DNA of 64,000 bases from Protonemura montana (lineage: Eukaryota; Arthropoda; Insecta; Plecoptera; Nemouridae): contig OX387604.1 of NCBI GenBank assembly GCA_947568835.1, positions 124,001 to 188,000 on the forward strand, given 5' to 3'. The notes beneath the pieces are model-generated. The model searched no databases. It had not been told where the DNA came from and saw nothing but the letters and a program-made list of their open reading frames with translations. The translations under genes were made by a program, and so were the position numbers. The first letter of the stretch is position 1; the number at the start of each line of letters is the position of its first letter. Shown piece after piece: positions 20,691 through 32,150 of the stretch.

Positions 20691-21298
20691 TGGAAACACC
20701 GGTTCTCGTTAAATCACCGAAGTTAAGCAACACTGCGCTGGGTCAGGTATTGGATGGGTGGCCATCATATACATGACCAGTTCTGTTTGGGAGAGAGGTT
20801 GGAGGGATGAAAGTTAAGCAACACTGCGCTGGGTCAGGTATTGGTTGGGTGACTATCATACACATGACCAGTTCTGTTCGGGAGAGAGGTTGGAGGGATG
20901 AAAGTTAAGCAACACTGCGCTGGGTCAGGTATTGGATGGGTGACCATCATACACATGACCAGTTCTGTTCGGGAGAGAGGTTGGAGGGATTAAAGATAGA
21001 TCAGCAACTTCACTCGCCTTGCTTATCAATTTCTCGACAGCATGGATTTGTGGAGGAATCCTGTTGTTCGCGTTGTACCGTCCTTCGGAAGGGACGTTAA
21101 GCCGGTGGTCCAAGCTTTTCAACAGAAGTAGAGTACGTGCAGTCACCGGGTTTCCCCGCCTCCCTTCTAGGCTAGGTTAGATTAATCATCATCCTCATAA
21201 TCATCCGCTCATTCACCGTCGCCATTAGACCAGTGCCGCATGCCCAGTTGTATAACAGTGCGTCGTTAAACACCAATAATCAATCATTCAATCAATAG
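20690..21298 (+). mobile_element. 5S-rRNA-derived SINE with internally triplicated head
   Basis: The head AACACCGGTTCTCGT...ATCACCGAAGTTAAGCAAC...GGTATTGGATGGGTG matches the middle of 5S rRNA including internal promoter boxes A and C. The AAGTTAAGCAAC-GGATGGGTG part occurs three times (20720, 20811, 20899), about 90 bp apart. The unrelated body ends CGTCGTTAAACACCA followed by an AAT/CAAT-rich tail. A reversed copy is at 24065-24490. Such SINE3-type elements are pol III transcribed and borrow LINE tails. Confidence 0.75.
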
Positions 21299-21299
21299 G

Positions 21300-22730
21300 T
21301 TTTCATTTGGAAGTTGAAGCCGGGTTTAGTTACTCAAGATAGCAAGAAATCGTGTCGTGGATAATTTTAAACCCATTTAGAACATTCGGGCACAAAATTT
21401 CCTTCACCCTCAAGAAACCTCGTTAAGTTGTCATCATTTTACAAGATGTTTCAATTCGACAATCTCAATGGGCTGCTTATTGGGGTCCGGCCCAACCAGC
21501 GGCGCATTCTGATTAAACATGGCTGACATTTAAACACCCCTTAGGAGGCTACTATCATGCCCGCTAAGCCAATCAGAAACCCAGCAATGGACCATGTAAT
21601 TTAAGGCCATTCGCGCAAATTCGAACATAAAGAAATGAAAAATATTGCGAGTAATTAAAAGAAATACAAAAACAATTTAAATCTAGGCTCAAAATAAAAT
21701 AAATCGCATCAAAACAAACAAAAATTACTTATAAAATGAGAATGCACTTAATGGACACAATAACGACTAAAATACTAAACATACCAGAGAAGCGTGAATG
21801 TCTAAATCAGCTGTAATTACCAGACGAAAACCCGGTCTAACTAAACAATCTAGTACAATTAAAAGAACATACAGAAGTACCTAAAGGTACCTTTAGGCAG
21901 AAGGAAAATCTGGGCAGGATTTTCTGAAGGGGTTAAACGGCGTCTAATTCCCAACACACATACGATTTCTTGCTACCTTGAGTAACTTAATGTGTACAAT
22001 AATAATATCATACTGAGGTACCTTAAGGCGGAAGGAAAATTTGGAAGTGGAAGTTACAGGAATTCCAGATTTACAAGCACCGCAAACTCGTGACATTCCT
22101 TTTCATCCAGGGATCCCAATCAAAAGGCTATAGGGTTGTAAATTTTTATATCACAACACAATATATATAATGACATTAACATCGCCATCAAATACAATTC
22201 AAATGTTTTAACAATATCTGAATTACTATTTACGTGTTTGTGTTTACGTAAATCTTGCTAACTGTGAGAGTGATTCATTTGATATTTCCAAGCGTTTGTT
22301 CCGTGAGGTCAGTGGTCATGGCCGATTATAATCTGTGATTTGTGGAGATTATAATCAATCGCCCAGCATTAGCTTAACTTAAGACGCGCGAAAACCATGA
22401 AAAACGAACGTCCGAGGCGGGCCTCACGGGTGCAAACAGGAACATTATGCAGGCGAGCGATAAAGTCCTATGGCTTGTAAATTTGGTCACATGAATCTCA
22501 AAGCATCTGAGGAAACTCTACTCTCCCCTTATGACTCGATCTGCTATGATTTTATGTTGGCTCTATTGACCACAATATTACAAAATGTTCTAGGCGTAAG
22601 GCAAGCTAAGAGAAAAACGCAACATGAGAGAAGAGAACAAAATTGGACATGAAAACTAGAAGAACAAATTAACCTAATTCCAGCGACCCTCAACGATGGA
22701 CAAAGCGACAAAGAAACAACCATTCGACAC
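21300..22730. other. Dispersed repeats of unknown family, no gene
   Basis: 21300-21475 recurs at 31885-32050 (GGGCACAAAATTT, ACCTC, TTTTACAAGAT blocks). 21880-21985 recurs inverted at 31740-31860 (CTGAAG...AAACGGCGTCTAA). So both loci contain the same element in pieces. 22300-22400 has a small palindrome around ATTATAATC. An ORF at 22470-22652 (+) has no recognisable similarity. Confidence 0.45.
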
Positions 22731-22734
22731 CAAA

Positions 22735-22850
22735 ACCGAACAAACCGAACAAACCGAACAAACCTAAAAAACCTAACAAACCTAACCAACCTAACAAACC
22801 TAACAAACATAACAAACCTAACAAACCTAACAAACCTAACAAACCTACTA
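22735..22850 (+). repeat. 10-bp simple repeat (AACAAACCTA)
   Basis: About 11 units of AACAAACCTA with early AACAAACCGA variants. The minus-strand ORF rich in RFVRFVR is a by-product. Confidence 0.85.
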
Positions 22851-23139
22851 CGGTTCGGTACCGAACCTATCTAACCGTGAAGAACGATACACCTCTAGGA
22901 AGAACCTACAACAATCCAAAACTTGGACAGGAAGTCTAACAACAATGGCCTTGTCCCCAAATTTTTCTCAACTTCTCTCATGTCACACAAATTAATCAAT
23001 AATTATGAATATTTCCCGAACTCGAGACTTGAACAGCCTCTGAACTGACGTGACGTTAAGCCCCACAAAGCAAGCAATTAAATATGTTATCTATCTAACA
23101 AAAGTTGCCCCACGTTTCCTCAGAGCCCTGATAAAACTC

Positions 23140-24861
23140 TCACAGCGCGTTCTTGCTAAAATTTCCAGGGCTTGAAGCAAGGTCTCGTAGGTGGAAGCCA
23201 AGATGCATCGGCTTCCAGCAGCGACTAGTGGAGTCCACCTGAAGACAACAGAATAAAGTGACATTAGATTCATTGCCAGGTACATGACGACTCTTGTACT
23301 CAGTAAAAAAAGGTCCGGACAGCGACGTTTACTCGGGAAAAATTGCGCAAAACCAGTTTTCAAACTTGGGAAAACATTAGCTATGTAGAAAAACTATTTC
23401 AACTGGGTTTTGAATGCCAAGTAAAGGACAACTAAATTTCCCAATGTTTCGTAACTTGTACCTGTTACTTCTTCAAGGGTAAGAGCAGTCCTGACAATTT
23501 TCCAATAACAAAAGAACCACACAAAATTATAACAATTTCCTAGTTCAAGCTTCCTAAATGCATCTAAATAAAATAATCAGGGTCAATAACTCAAAAACTA
23601 ATGTATTTTGTATTGTCAGGACTGCTTTACCCTTGATAAAGTAACAGGTACAAGTTACGAAACGTTGGGAAATTCAGTTGTTCTTCACTTAGCATTGAAA
23701 ACCCAGTTGAAATAGTTTTTGTTAAAACTAGTGCTAAGTTTACATCAAGTAGACATGAGTCTAAAAACTATCATTAGCTTTGTTCGTTGGTCATGAACCT
23801 GTGGATTATATCTCTTAGACGGAGACAAAATGTATCCAGTTTTTGACGCGATACGTCTTTGAAAAGCCAATTCTAGGGCGAGAGATTACGGACTTGTATT
23901 GGAAGGCTCGCATGCCGACTTACATCTATCGACGCTGCTGTAGAGACGTCTCGATGTCGCTTCTAGGAGATCGGATTACGTCCCACTGCGGACAGCTTTC
24001 CATCCAAACCAAGGCAGAGTGGAAACCTGCGTGAAAAGAAAGGCCGCAGATTAGGCAACACATCTATGTTATTATTATTATTTGCGGTGTTTAACGACAC
24101 ACTGTTTTGACAACGTGCCATGCAGCACTGGTCTGATGGCGTCGGTGAATGAGTGGATGATGATGATGAACCTAACCTAGCCTAGAAGGCAGGAGGGGAA
24201 ACCCGGTGCCGGCACGTAGCCTACTCCTGTCGAAGACCAAGGGGACCACCGGCTTAACGTCCCTTCCGAAGGACGGTACAACGCGAACAACAGGATTCCT
24301 CCACAAATCCATGCTGTCGAGAGGTTGATAAGCAAGGCGAGTGAAGTTGCTGTACTAACTTTTATCCCTCCAACCTCTCTCCCGAACAGAACTGGTCATG
24401 TGTATAATGGTCACCCATCCAATACCTGGCCCAGCGCAGTGTTGCTTAACTTTGGTGATCTTACGAGAACCGGTGTTTCCAACACGACAAACCGTTCATC
24501 AATTATGTTCCCGCTAGACGGTTGCTAGCAACAACTTTTTGAGGTTAAGTCCATGAGTATGTGCCTCGTAAGCTAACAACTGTGGGTCGATTCCACGAAT
24601 GGGAACAAAGTTTCTAGAGGGTAGTTGTGTACGCTCTCAGTTGATTGCATTCTCACCAATGTACATGTCGAATTAAAATGTCGGCTTACAATCAAAGTTA
24701 CGGTTTGGAGCAGGGAGCTTTACGTCCATGCAGTTGCGTACCTGTAGTTTTGTTGTCGAATATATTCCATCGTACGGCACTTGTCGCGGGGGAAGCCTGG
24801 GGGCTCAGGTTCCTCGAGGTCTTCACCGTCACTTTCTTCAATCGTGAATGACAACCGCCGA
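23140..24861 (-). CDS. Three consecutive exons of an unrecognised gene (3' end)
   Basis: Minus-strand exons 24742-24861, 23924-24026 and 23140-23238 have canonical sites and matching phases (2+1, then 0). Translation: RRLSFTIEESDGEDLEEPEP... (acidic, Pro-rich), then RFPLCLGLDGKLSAVGRNPIS, stop (TAG 23965-23963), KRHRDVSTAASID, then VDSTSRCWKPMHLGFHL to a TGA. The three-way phase agreement and the coding look on both sides of the TAG argue for a real exon set. I do not recognise the protein; RRLS and RDVS suggest kinase-type sites. A PLE fragment and a 5S SINE sit in or near its introns. Confidence 0.45.
23370..23752. mobile_element. Penelope-like element terminal repeats in inverted pair
   Basis: 23379-23500 (minus sense) and 23615-23750 (plus sense) are inverted copies of the sequence that bounds the Penelope-like element at 37523-39127: AACTGGGTTTTGAATGC, the GAAACGTTGGGAAAT-type block and AGTCAGGACTGC. 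About 110 bp lies between them and no reverse transcriptase, so this is a deleted element reduced to its pseudo-LTRs. Both arms carry hammerhead-like motifs. Confidence 0.65.
23630..23676 (+). ncRNA. Degenerate hammerhead-ribozyme-like motif
   Basis: CTTGATAAA, then stem GTAAC...GTTAC, then GAAA-CGTT. Compared with the consensus CUGANGA-stem II-GAAA, the first core is mutated. An opposite-strand partner at 23436-23485 reads TTGAAGA with the same stem. Confidence 0.4.
24065..24490 (-). mobile_element. 5S-rRNA-derived SINE, reversed copy
   Basis: Complement of the 20690-21298 element: tail (ATT)n with GCGGTGTTTAACGACAC, body GGTCCACCGGCTTAACGTCC-like, and a single 5S-like head (CACCCATCCAATACC, GTTGCTTAACTT, GAGAACCGGTGTTTCC) at 24410-24480. 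The head occurs once here but three times in the other copy. Confidence 0.75.
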
Positions 24862-24988
24862 CTGCAGACAAAACCAGAAACACGTTAGTCACGATCGACA
24901 GTGGCTTGCAACGCCACTGGGACGGGTAGACGCGAAATTTAAACGAGCAAAGCACAACGGACGGACTCGTTTAGTGCAAGGTAAGTTG

Positions 24989-25485
24989 CAGTGGTGCAGT
25001 CGAGGGTGTACGCGGGTATTAGCCGTATACCCAAAAAACTTTTAGACACCGAGCGTATACCCAAAAAAATTACAGGGTATACGCCCAGTAAATACACTTT
25101 GCAAAACTTTAAATTGCGTTTTGCAACGACAATTCTTAATCTCCCTACATCCTACATTATAAAAACTTTAAAAGCAAAGTTTATTCTGAAAAGTGGGTAG
25201 TCCGTGTATAGTAGAGGTTCGTATGATCTGGATGGGTATGCAATGGTTTTTCCAAGCAGTCAACGTACTCATTCAACCCACCCCAGGAAAGCGCGATTGC
25301 AGCGACCCCAACACCAAGTAGTAGTTTTAGTGTTGATAGGAATGGACTATCTATGAACTATAACTAGTGAATAGACTAGAAGTACCTAGCCAGTACCTAA
25401 CCTAGTGATGACCACGGCATTTGGAACTCAAGGCCTGATAACCCAGCGTATACCCAAAACAAAATAATGTAGGACTTCACCACTG
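24989..25485. mobile_element. hAT-type MITE with perfect 8-bp TSD
   Basis: Ends CAGTGGTGCAGTCGAG and (complement of right end) CAGTGGTGAAGTCCTAC. Flanked on both sides by GTAAGTTG (24981-24988; 25486-25493). 497 bp, non-coding, with repeated GTATACCC motifs inside. CAGTGGTG termini and an 8-bp duplication are typical of hAT elements. The subterminal GTGTACGCGGG block is shared with the hAT element at 52412-53491. Confidence 0.9.
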
Positions 25486-25552
25486 GTAAGTTGGAAGAAT
25501 CGATTCCTGCAGCGGATTTATTGTGGAAAATGCCGATCAAATCTTGGCTTAC

Positions 25553-25647
25553 CATCGGTCAGTCGAGCATCATGTCGATCTTCATTCTTCGTTTCGGTCT
25601 CGAGCGACAAGTGTTACAGCGCAGATTCTGTAGCCTCGTGCGGTCAG
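25553..25647 (-). CDS. Possible exon, Arg-rich, with near-terminal TGA
   Basis: Acceptor TTTCCAG and donor GTAAGC bracket 95 bases reading DRTRLQNLRCNTCRSRPKRR and on, with one TGA three codons before the donor. The phase does not join the exon at 24742-24861, so it is not simply the next exon upstream. Low confidence. Confidence 0.25.
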
Positions 25648-25837
25648 CTGGAAATCAAAGGACAAAAATAAAACAAACGTTGCTGGCTGACAAATTTCAC
25701 CGGGAAGAGATGCACAGAGTTTCAAAATATTCCCGAAGCAAACAACGGTTATTATGTAAATCTAGTCAAGAGTGCTTCATCGGTCTCGACTCAACTTGTT
25801 AAATAATTTGTAATGTTTATTTGTTGGCTCACCTTTG

Positions 25838-26115
25838 TTGCCACGGCGACTGGCTAGGTACTGGGAGTCGAACCAGAACCCTCTTCTAAACTGCGTTCCA
25901 TCTTTCTTGCCACGGCAACTGGCCAGGTACTGGGAGTCGAACCAGAACCCTCTTCTAAACTCCGTTCCATCTTTGTTGCCACGGCGACTGGCCAGGTACT
26001 GGGAGTCGAACCAGAACCCTCTTCTAAACTGCGTTCCATCTTTGTTGCCACGGCGACTGGCCAGGTACTGGGAGTCGAACCAGAACCCTCTTCTTAACTG
26101 CGTTCCATCTTTGTT
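25838..26115 (-). repeat. 69-bp tandem repeat (4 copies), T-arm-like core
   Basis: CCACGGC recurs at 25841, 25910, 25979 and about 26048. On the minus strand each unit has GGTTCGACTCCC, a box B/T-arm match, but no clear box A. It may be the 3'-half counterpart of the tRNA-derived 52-bp arrays. A partial fifth unit diverges after 26115. Confidence 0.7.
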
Positions 26116-26566
26116 GCCGAGATGATGGTCCAGTTGGTAGCCATGGAGCTGATGCAAAAATCGGCCAGTCGAGTTGGTAGCAGTGTTCACGGAGACACTT
26201 GACGTTCGCAACAATGAAATCAAAAAAGTTTTTGTTATTGCCTGGCATTTGATTATCAGGCGCTGAAAGGTAAAGGCTCCGTCATTAGGTTCCTGCGACA
26301 TGGATTACAAGAACACAAGTTAGTGAAACAGAACGCAATTGTAAAAATAACATCAAACGCAATTAGTGCAGTCAGGTACAAAATCAAAAACATAGTCGCG
26401 AAAATTGACACAAACATTGACACAAACAGGAACATTTAAAGCCACAACATTTGTTACAATCTCACACTTGACAACCACAACAGTTCCTGATTCCAAACTC
26501 TCGTTCCCACCACGATTCCTCCAGTTCAGATCGTGCCAGCTATACGGGCCGGCAGCATAAACGCAG

Positions 26567-27312
26567 TAAAAACGCAGTAAAATCGCAGAGTAAACGCAGA
26601 ATAAACGCAGTAAAAACGCAGAATAAACGCAGAATAAACGCATCAAAAACGCAGAATAAACGCAGTAAAAACGCAGAATAAACGCAGAATAAACGCAGAG
26701 TAAACGCAGAGTAAACGCAGAATAAACGCAGAATAAACGCAGTAAAAACGCATCAAAAACGCAGAATAAACGCAGAATAAACGCAGAACAAACGCAGAAG
26801 AAACGCAGAATAAACGCAGAATAAACGCAGTAAAAACGCAGAATAAACGCAGAATAAACGCAGTAAAAACGCAGAATAAACGCAGAATAAACGCAGAATA
26901 AACGCAGTAAAAACGCATCAAAAACGCAGAATAAACGCAGAATAAACGCATCAAAAACGCAGAATAAACGCAGAATAAACGCAGAATAAACGCAGTAAAA
27001 ACGCAGAATAAACGCAGAATAAACGCAGAATAAACGCAGTAAAAACGCAGAATAAACGCAGAATAAACGCAGTAAAAACGCATCAAAAACGCAGAATAAA
27101 CGCAGAATAAACGCATCAAAAACGCAGAATAAACGCATCAAAAACGCAGAATAAACGCATCAAAAACGCAGAATAAACGCAGAATAAACGCATCAAAAAC
27201 GCATCAAAAATGCAGAATAAACGCAGAATAAACGCATCAAAAACGCAGAATAAACGCAGAATAAACGCGGTAAAAACGCATAAAAAACGCAGAATAAACG
27301 CGGTAAAAACGC
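26567..27312 (+). repeat. 11-bp minisatellite (ACGCAGAATAA and variants), ~745 bp
   Basis: Units of 11 bp alternate among ACGCAGAATAA, ACGCAGTAAAA and ACGCATCAAAA. Three units give 33 bp, so the minus strand shows an 11-residue-periodic ORF. No sign of a real protein. Confidence 0.95.
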
Positions 27313-27344
27313 AAGACTAATCACGGTACCGAAGCGAAATCGTA

Positions 27345-27830
27345 ATGAACGCTGAGGAAAGAGGTCGTAGGATTAGCGCTTCGAGTGTGAGTGTGCATCA
27401 TGCGGTGCCCACATGCCATGCAGAAGATGAAGACTCGTCGGCTCGTGGACCCGTTGGCTCGTGGATGACTGCTACCTGTAGATACCTGTTGCCTAACTGG
27501 TTGTGTGTTTGTGTGTTTGTTTGTGTGAGGCCTTGTAGCGCTAACCCAAGACCACTTAGCTGATGTTGAACGCAAACATCCCGGCCGACCGAGGTGACGG
27601 ATTACGCGCCCGTGTCCCGATTCCGATGACGACGAGAACCGCGGGCGAGTCTCGGCGTCGAAGTCTCGGCGTCGAAGTCTCGGCGTCGGAGTAGACTCAA
27701 TCTCGGCGGGGCCTGCAACGAACAGAGATATACTCGAATCAATAACTAGCTTCAGTTTTAATTTGATTGTGGAATTCAAAATTGATGCAATTGCTCGCAA
27801 TTGGTCCCCGGGGTAGTTTATTGTTAGGAA
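27345..27830. other. GC-rich non-coding segment with small tandem repeat
   Basis: Contains GTCTCGGCGTCGAA repeated about three times at 27649-27690 and a GTGTGTTTGTGTGTTT tract at 27503. A 170-codon minus-strand ORF here overlaps the repeat and has no familiar domain. Confidence 0.4.
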
Positions 27831-27856
27831 CATAATTAACCCAACATAAGTAAGTG

Positions 27857-27930
27857 GCTAGTCGGGGTCTCGAACCCGGTCCGTCTGGTCTTGGTGTTGC
27901 TCAAACATCCAACTGAGCTAATAGGACAAG
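27857..27930 (-). repeat. tRNA-like SINE head (full length)
   Basis: Minus strand: TATTAGCTCAGTTGGATG (box A) and GGGTTCGAGACCCC (box B/T-arm) at the correct distance. Acceptor-stem pairing is poor, so this is a tRNA-derived SINE or pseudogene, not a working tRNA. Confidence 0.6.
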
Positions 27931-28116
27931 AGCTTTTCAAGACGATTTTAATGCGTTGAATACAAATGACGGGTGAATGACCAAGAGGCCATGCATGGTC
28001 ACAGTCACTCTGATTCTATCCACATCCATTCAACCTCGGTGACTCAATGCTTGCGATGGGCAAAGTATTTTTTTATTAAGAACACTAATAACCTCTAAAA
28101 AATGGATGATCCAACG

Positions 28117-28182
28117 GGGACTGGAATCTCGATCTCCACCTGTCACGGGTGTTGCTCTAACCAATTGAGCTACTTGGACAGA
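28117..28182 (-). repeat. tRNA-like full-length relative of the 52-bp units
   Basis: Minus strand: TCCAAGTAGCTCAATTGGTT, anticodon-arm region ACCCGTGACAGGT, T-arm GATTCCAGTCCCC and a 3' TTGGA that pairs with the 5' TCCAA. Position 33 of the anticodon loop is not T, so it is unlikely to work as a tRNA. It appears to be the parental form of the arrays that lost the T-arm. Confidence 0.6.
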
Positions 28183-28936
28183 AGACTTACTTTGGAGAGG
28201 ATTTGAGTGAATTTAATGAGAACGACGAATCTTCAAGGACCAAGATCACCAATTTCTGAGAGGTTTTTTGTGTTTCTAATAATAAAACATGTCATCGTTA
28301 AATGTTGTTCGGCAATATAAAAGGAGAAAACACAATTTAAATTTTGTCAAATTCAGTGGTCGATTGGGGCAGCCCCAGGAATTGAAATGTGACTAAATGA
28401 TGACAAAAAAGCACGCTGGGTCTCGGACTACCTCAACGATACAAACAAGGAGGAGACTGGCAAAGTACTGGAGAGCAAGGCAACAGGTGATGAAGGATGA
28501 TGGAATCTCAATTCATGGAACGAGAGTTCTCAATTGAAAAAAACCTTTCCAAAAATCGGGTCCAAGTCTTGGCTTTTAGGTGCTATGTTTCCTTACGATG
28601 GTAAAAGATACAAGGTCGTGTGTTCAATTGAAATAAGAAATCAAATCTGTTGAAACAGATAGTAAGCCCGGGATGATGCTTAAGGTTTGGCATTACGTGA
28701 CGAATAGTTGTTTTTGAAAACCAAGCATCGAAACAAACTGAACGTTTGCACTCTCAAAAACAAGTTACTTGGGGAAAAACTTCACGGCAAGGGAGGGAAG
28801 TTCTTTATGAAGCAAAAAAACGCTTTTTTATTATTATGAACTCTATAGCCGTCTCAAAATTGATGCAAGTTAAATAATATTTTAACTAAATAAAACGCGT
28901 CCAACGTCAAATTGAAGTTACTCGAGTTTGACAGGT

Positions 28937-29371
28937 TGTGACGTGATATAGCGTCACTAGAATCAGAGTGACTGTGAGTATTTACAGCCTCGTGGTTCTA
29001 CTCCTTGAAGATCTGTCATTCTCATCAAAAACACTGAAATCATCTCAAAAAGCCAGTGCTCAAGTAGCTCAATTGGTTAGAGCAACACCCGCGACAGGTG
29101 GAGATCGGAGTCCAAGTAGCTCAATTGGTTAGAGCAACACCCGCGACAGGTGGAGATCGGGGTCCAAGTAGCTCAATTGGTTAGAGCAACACCCGCGACA
29201 GGTGGAGATCGGGGTCCAAGTAGCTCAATTGGTTAGAGCAACACACGCGACAGGTGGAGATCGGGGTCCAAGTAGCTCAATTGGTTAGAGCAACACCCGC
29301 GACAGGTGGAGATCGGGGTCCAAGTAGCTCAATTGGTTAGAGCAACACCCGCGACAGGTGGAGATCGGATT
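28937..29371 (+). repeat. SINE body plus 52-bp tRNA-derived array (6 copies)
   Basis: 28937-29010 matches the body at 12236-12305 (complement). From 29060 come six 52-bp units AAGTAGCTCAATTGGTTAGA..., about 98% alike, ending in unique DNA at 29372. Composition and order mirror 11205-12385. Confidence 0.85.
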
Positions 29372-29532
29372 GACTAAATGATTGTCTAAACTATTAAGGT
29401 CTAATCTTCTAAAGAAAGAAACGCAGGTAACCAGAAATTAAATAAACTAGGCAACACGCGAGGGTTATAAAACCAATGTTTGTAGCAGGTTTTGCGAAAT
29501 GAAGAGGAATGACAAAGCATTGAAAGACTCAC

Positions 29533-29622
29533 CCAAACAATGAAGCGACGACTCCATCTTGTCTTTCATGGGCGGTCAATGTTCGTCCATGTTGCTGCTC
29601 TCGTGTTGAAGGCGTCCCATGT
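29533..29622 (-). CDS. Possible 90-bp exon, unassigned
   Basis: Acceptor CTGTTTTTCAG and donor GTGAGTC bracket 90 bases open in one frame (HGTPSTREQQHGRTLTAHER...). Splice sites are strong, but no homology is recognised. A 5' exon of SERCA is possible by position but is not supported by sequence. Confidence 0.25.
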
Positions 29623-29639
29623 CTGAAAAACAGACGCCA

Positions 29640-32150
29640 TTATTAGACAATTAAACACATTCTAACCACGACTCCTCGTTGCCTGCAACAAGTGCAATTG
29701 TACGCCATTCGTTCAGCAAAGCTACAACAGCGTTTTGAAGTTAATTGCAAAAATAATGTCAAAATGAAGTGGATATTGAAATAAACGATAGCAGTAAATC
29801 TAATAATGATTGTAATAGCGCCTCTGATATTGCGTCCCCGTATTTTCTCTGCTGTTATAAATTGAAGCCAAATAGATTATTTATAATTAAAAAGGCTGGG
29901 TTAAATGACCTCGGGTAAATTTGAATGCATACTAATAACATAAATGTGGCGACCGAGAGTCGAGCTGCGACGGTTGAATTATTTAGTTGAATTGTAAAAA
30001 ACGTAAAATGTCAACTTATCGAAATAATTTGAGAGACATTTTGAGCCAACAGCAAGCAAGTTGATCTTCCACAGAGTTGTCTTGGCCAAGAGACGAGAAG
30101 ACAGCACAACGTTCTCGTCGGAGAGTTCAGAAGCGAATGCCCGAGCTCCGCTAAAAACAGCCAGTAAACGGTTGGGGCGTGTTGGCGGGAAGTGAACTAC
30201 CTGCTAATTGAACGATGCCACCTGGCTGCATGCAGTGGTACTTAGCCGAACTGCTCGGAAAATATGAACACATTCAAGAGAAAACATATTCCTCGGCACA
30301 AATTTTCCTTGCACGCACGAAACAAATTTATAAACCGTACAATTTCACAAAATAAATATAGTTTGGTAAATATGTGTGTACCCTAGCTACTTACCCAGTT
30401 GCATGCATAGATGGATAGCTCGCTAGGTACATAAATGATGGCGTTTTAATAGCAGTGTTTTATGCGGTTGATCTTTATAATTACAAGAGCATAGCGCTAG
30501 ATTTTATTAGAATCGTAGTGTGCAATGTCATTGCCAACGGTCTTTAAAATTATTATTTAAGAAAAAAATCTGAAAATTAGGAATTCCTTTTTCTCAAAAT
30601 ACTTTTGGTAGCTCTGAAAAAGGCTCGAAGCCTAAGATAAGTGAATATTTGTTGAGTTTTCTTGCTCACTTTCCTATTCTAGTGGATTTATTTGATCGTG
30701 TAGCATTTTGTTAGTTTGGATAAAACTTTGATATCGACGGCCTACATAATTGGTGGATTTATACATAGACAATAGGTCTAACTAAACGAGGCAGTTATTT
30801 TCTATAAATAGCTGAACAACGGTCAATGCGTACCTCAACTATTACCTAATCACATACCTGTCCTTTGTGTGGTAAAAATTCGCTGAGAAATATGTGACCC
30901 TCTCCGCAGAGAGGTATGCCAATATGTCAAAAGTGATTGAAAACGGTCAAAGTTATTTAAAGCTTAATTCGTGATTAGATCGTGAATCAGCAGTGTACAG
31001 GATTTTAGCTCGTCGAAAGATAAAACCAAGAAAGCCAAACAAAATGTGAAAACTGTGTAATTTCATGTAACAATGGTTGTTGGTATGTAAGTACATCGGT
31101 AAGTGGCCTGTCTTTTCCGCGACATTCACTTGGAAATCGACACCCCAAATAGAGATTGTGAAAATTGATTGGAAACAACTGGAAATGGTTTTGAAATGAA
31201 CATTATTTGTAAGCTTCATCCAACGTGACGTTCATACGGCGGTTTGTTGGAGTTACAAAAGAGAGTTTTTGCTCAAACTATCTGTCGAGAAAACATTTAG
31301 AAACATTCAAACGAGATCACACAAATAAATGACAGTAAAATCGTACTTACAATCATTTAAATGAGAAGGCACATAATTAGTTTCAGACCAATCTTTCACA
31401 CCTTGTCCTGGCCGTATCAATGCAGTTCGAATTCTAGTTCTGAATTATAATTTCTGTTGTTACGGTTACGTAAACATTCTCACTAAGTATTCATTGATAA
31501 CTTGTAAAATTATTTAAGTGAATAAACAACCGAAGTCTGATAAATAAATGTGAAATCATTTTCGTTTGCAATAGGTCGATGACATTTCCTCTACAAACGT
31601 AGAGGTTAATATTTCAAAACAGCTGTTCTGGCGCAAGGAACGGTAGAATCGTAGAATCAAACGGGCAATGACAACGCCGTGTCGTAACGCAATTCTGTGT
31701 GCTTGTATGTAGTGTGGGTTGCATACATACAGGCGACAGCAGTGGATAACCCAAGAAATCGTATTGGTGTTGGGTTTAGACGCCGTTTAACCACTTCAGA
31801 AAATCCGGCCCACATTTTCCTTTTGCCTTGAGGTACCTCTGTATGTTCTGATCATTTTACAAAGATTTTTGAGTTGGGCCGGGATTTCGTTTGGTAGTTA
31901 GAGCCGGTTTAGTAACTCAAGGTAACAAGAAATTGTGTCTTTGTTGGGTGTTGGATGATTTAAAACCCATTTTGAAAATTTGGGCACAAAATTTGCGTCT
32001 ACCTCAAGGGACCTCATTATGTTTTTATAATTTTACAAGATTTTGAGTTTCACACGATTTTATTCTGGTAGATGCAGTCGATTTGCCGTTTCATGTTCAA
32101 CTGATCATAGAAATATCGATGCCTCCAGGCTACATCGAGATTTCTTTTGT
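29640..32150. other. AT-rich region without recognised genes
   Basis: No convincing coding sequence. 31740-32080 is the counterpart of repeats at 21300-21475 and 21880-21985. The rest appears unique, and a minus ORF at 30953-31219 has no familiar features. Confidence 0.4.

Noticed and set aside
26353-27141. 262-codon hydrophobic repeat protein (minus)
   Set aside because: Generated by the 11-bp minisatellite with a 33-bp frame period.
28117-28182. Functional tRNA gene
   Set aside because: Anticodon loop lacks the invariant T33 and the acceptor stem is weak; SINE-type relatives nearby.
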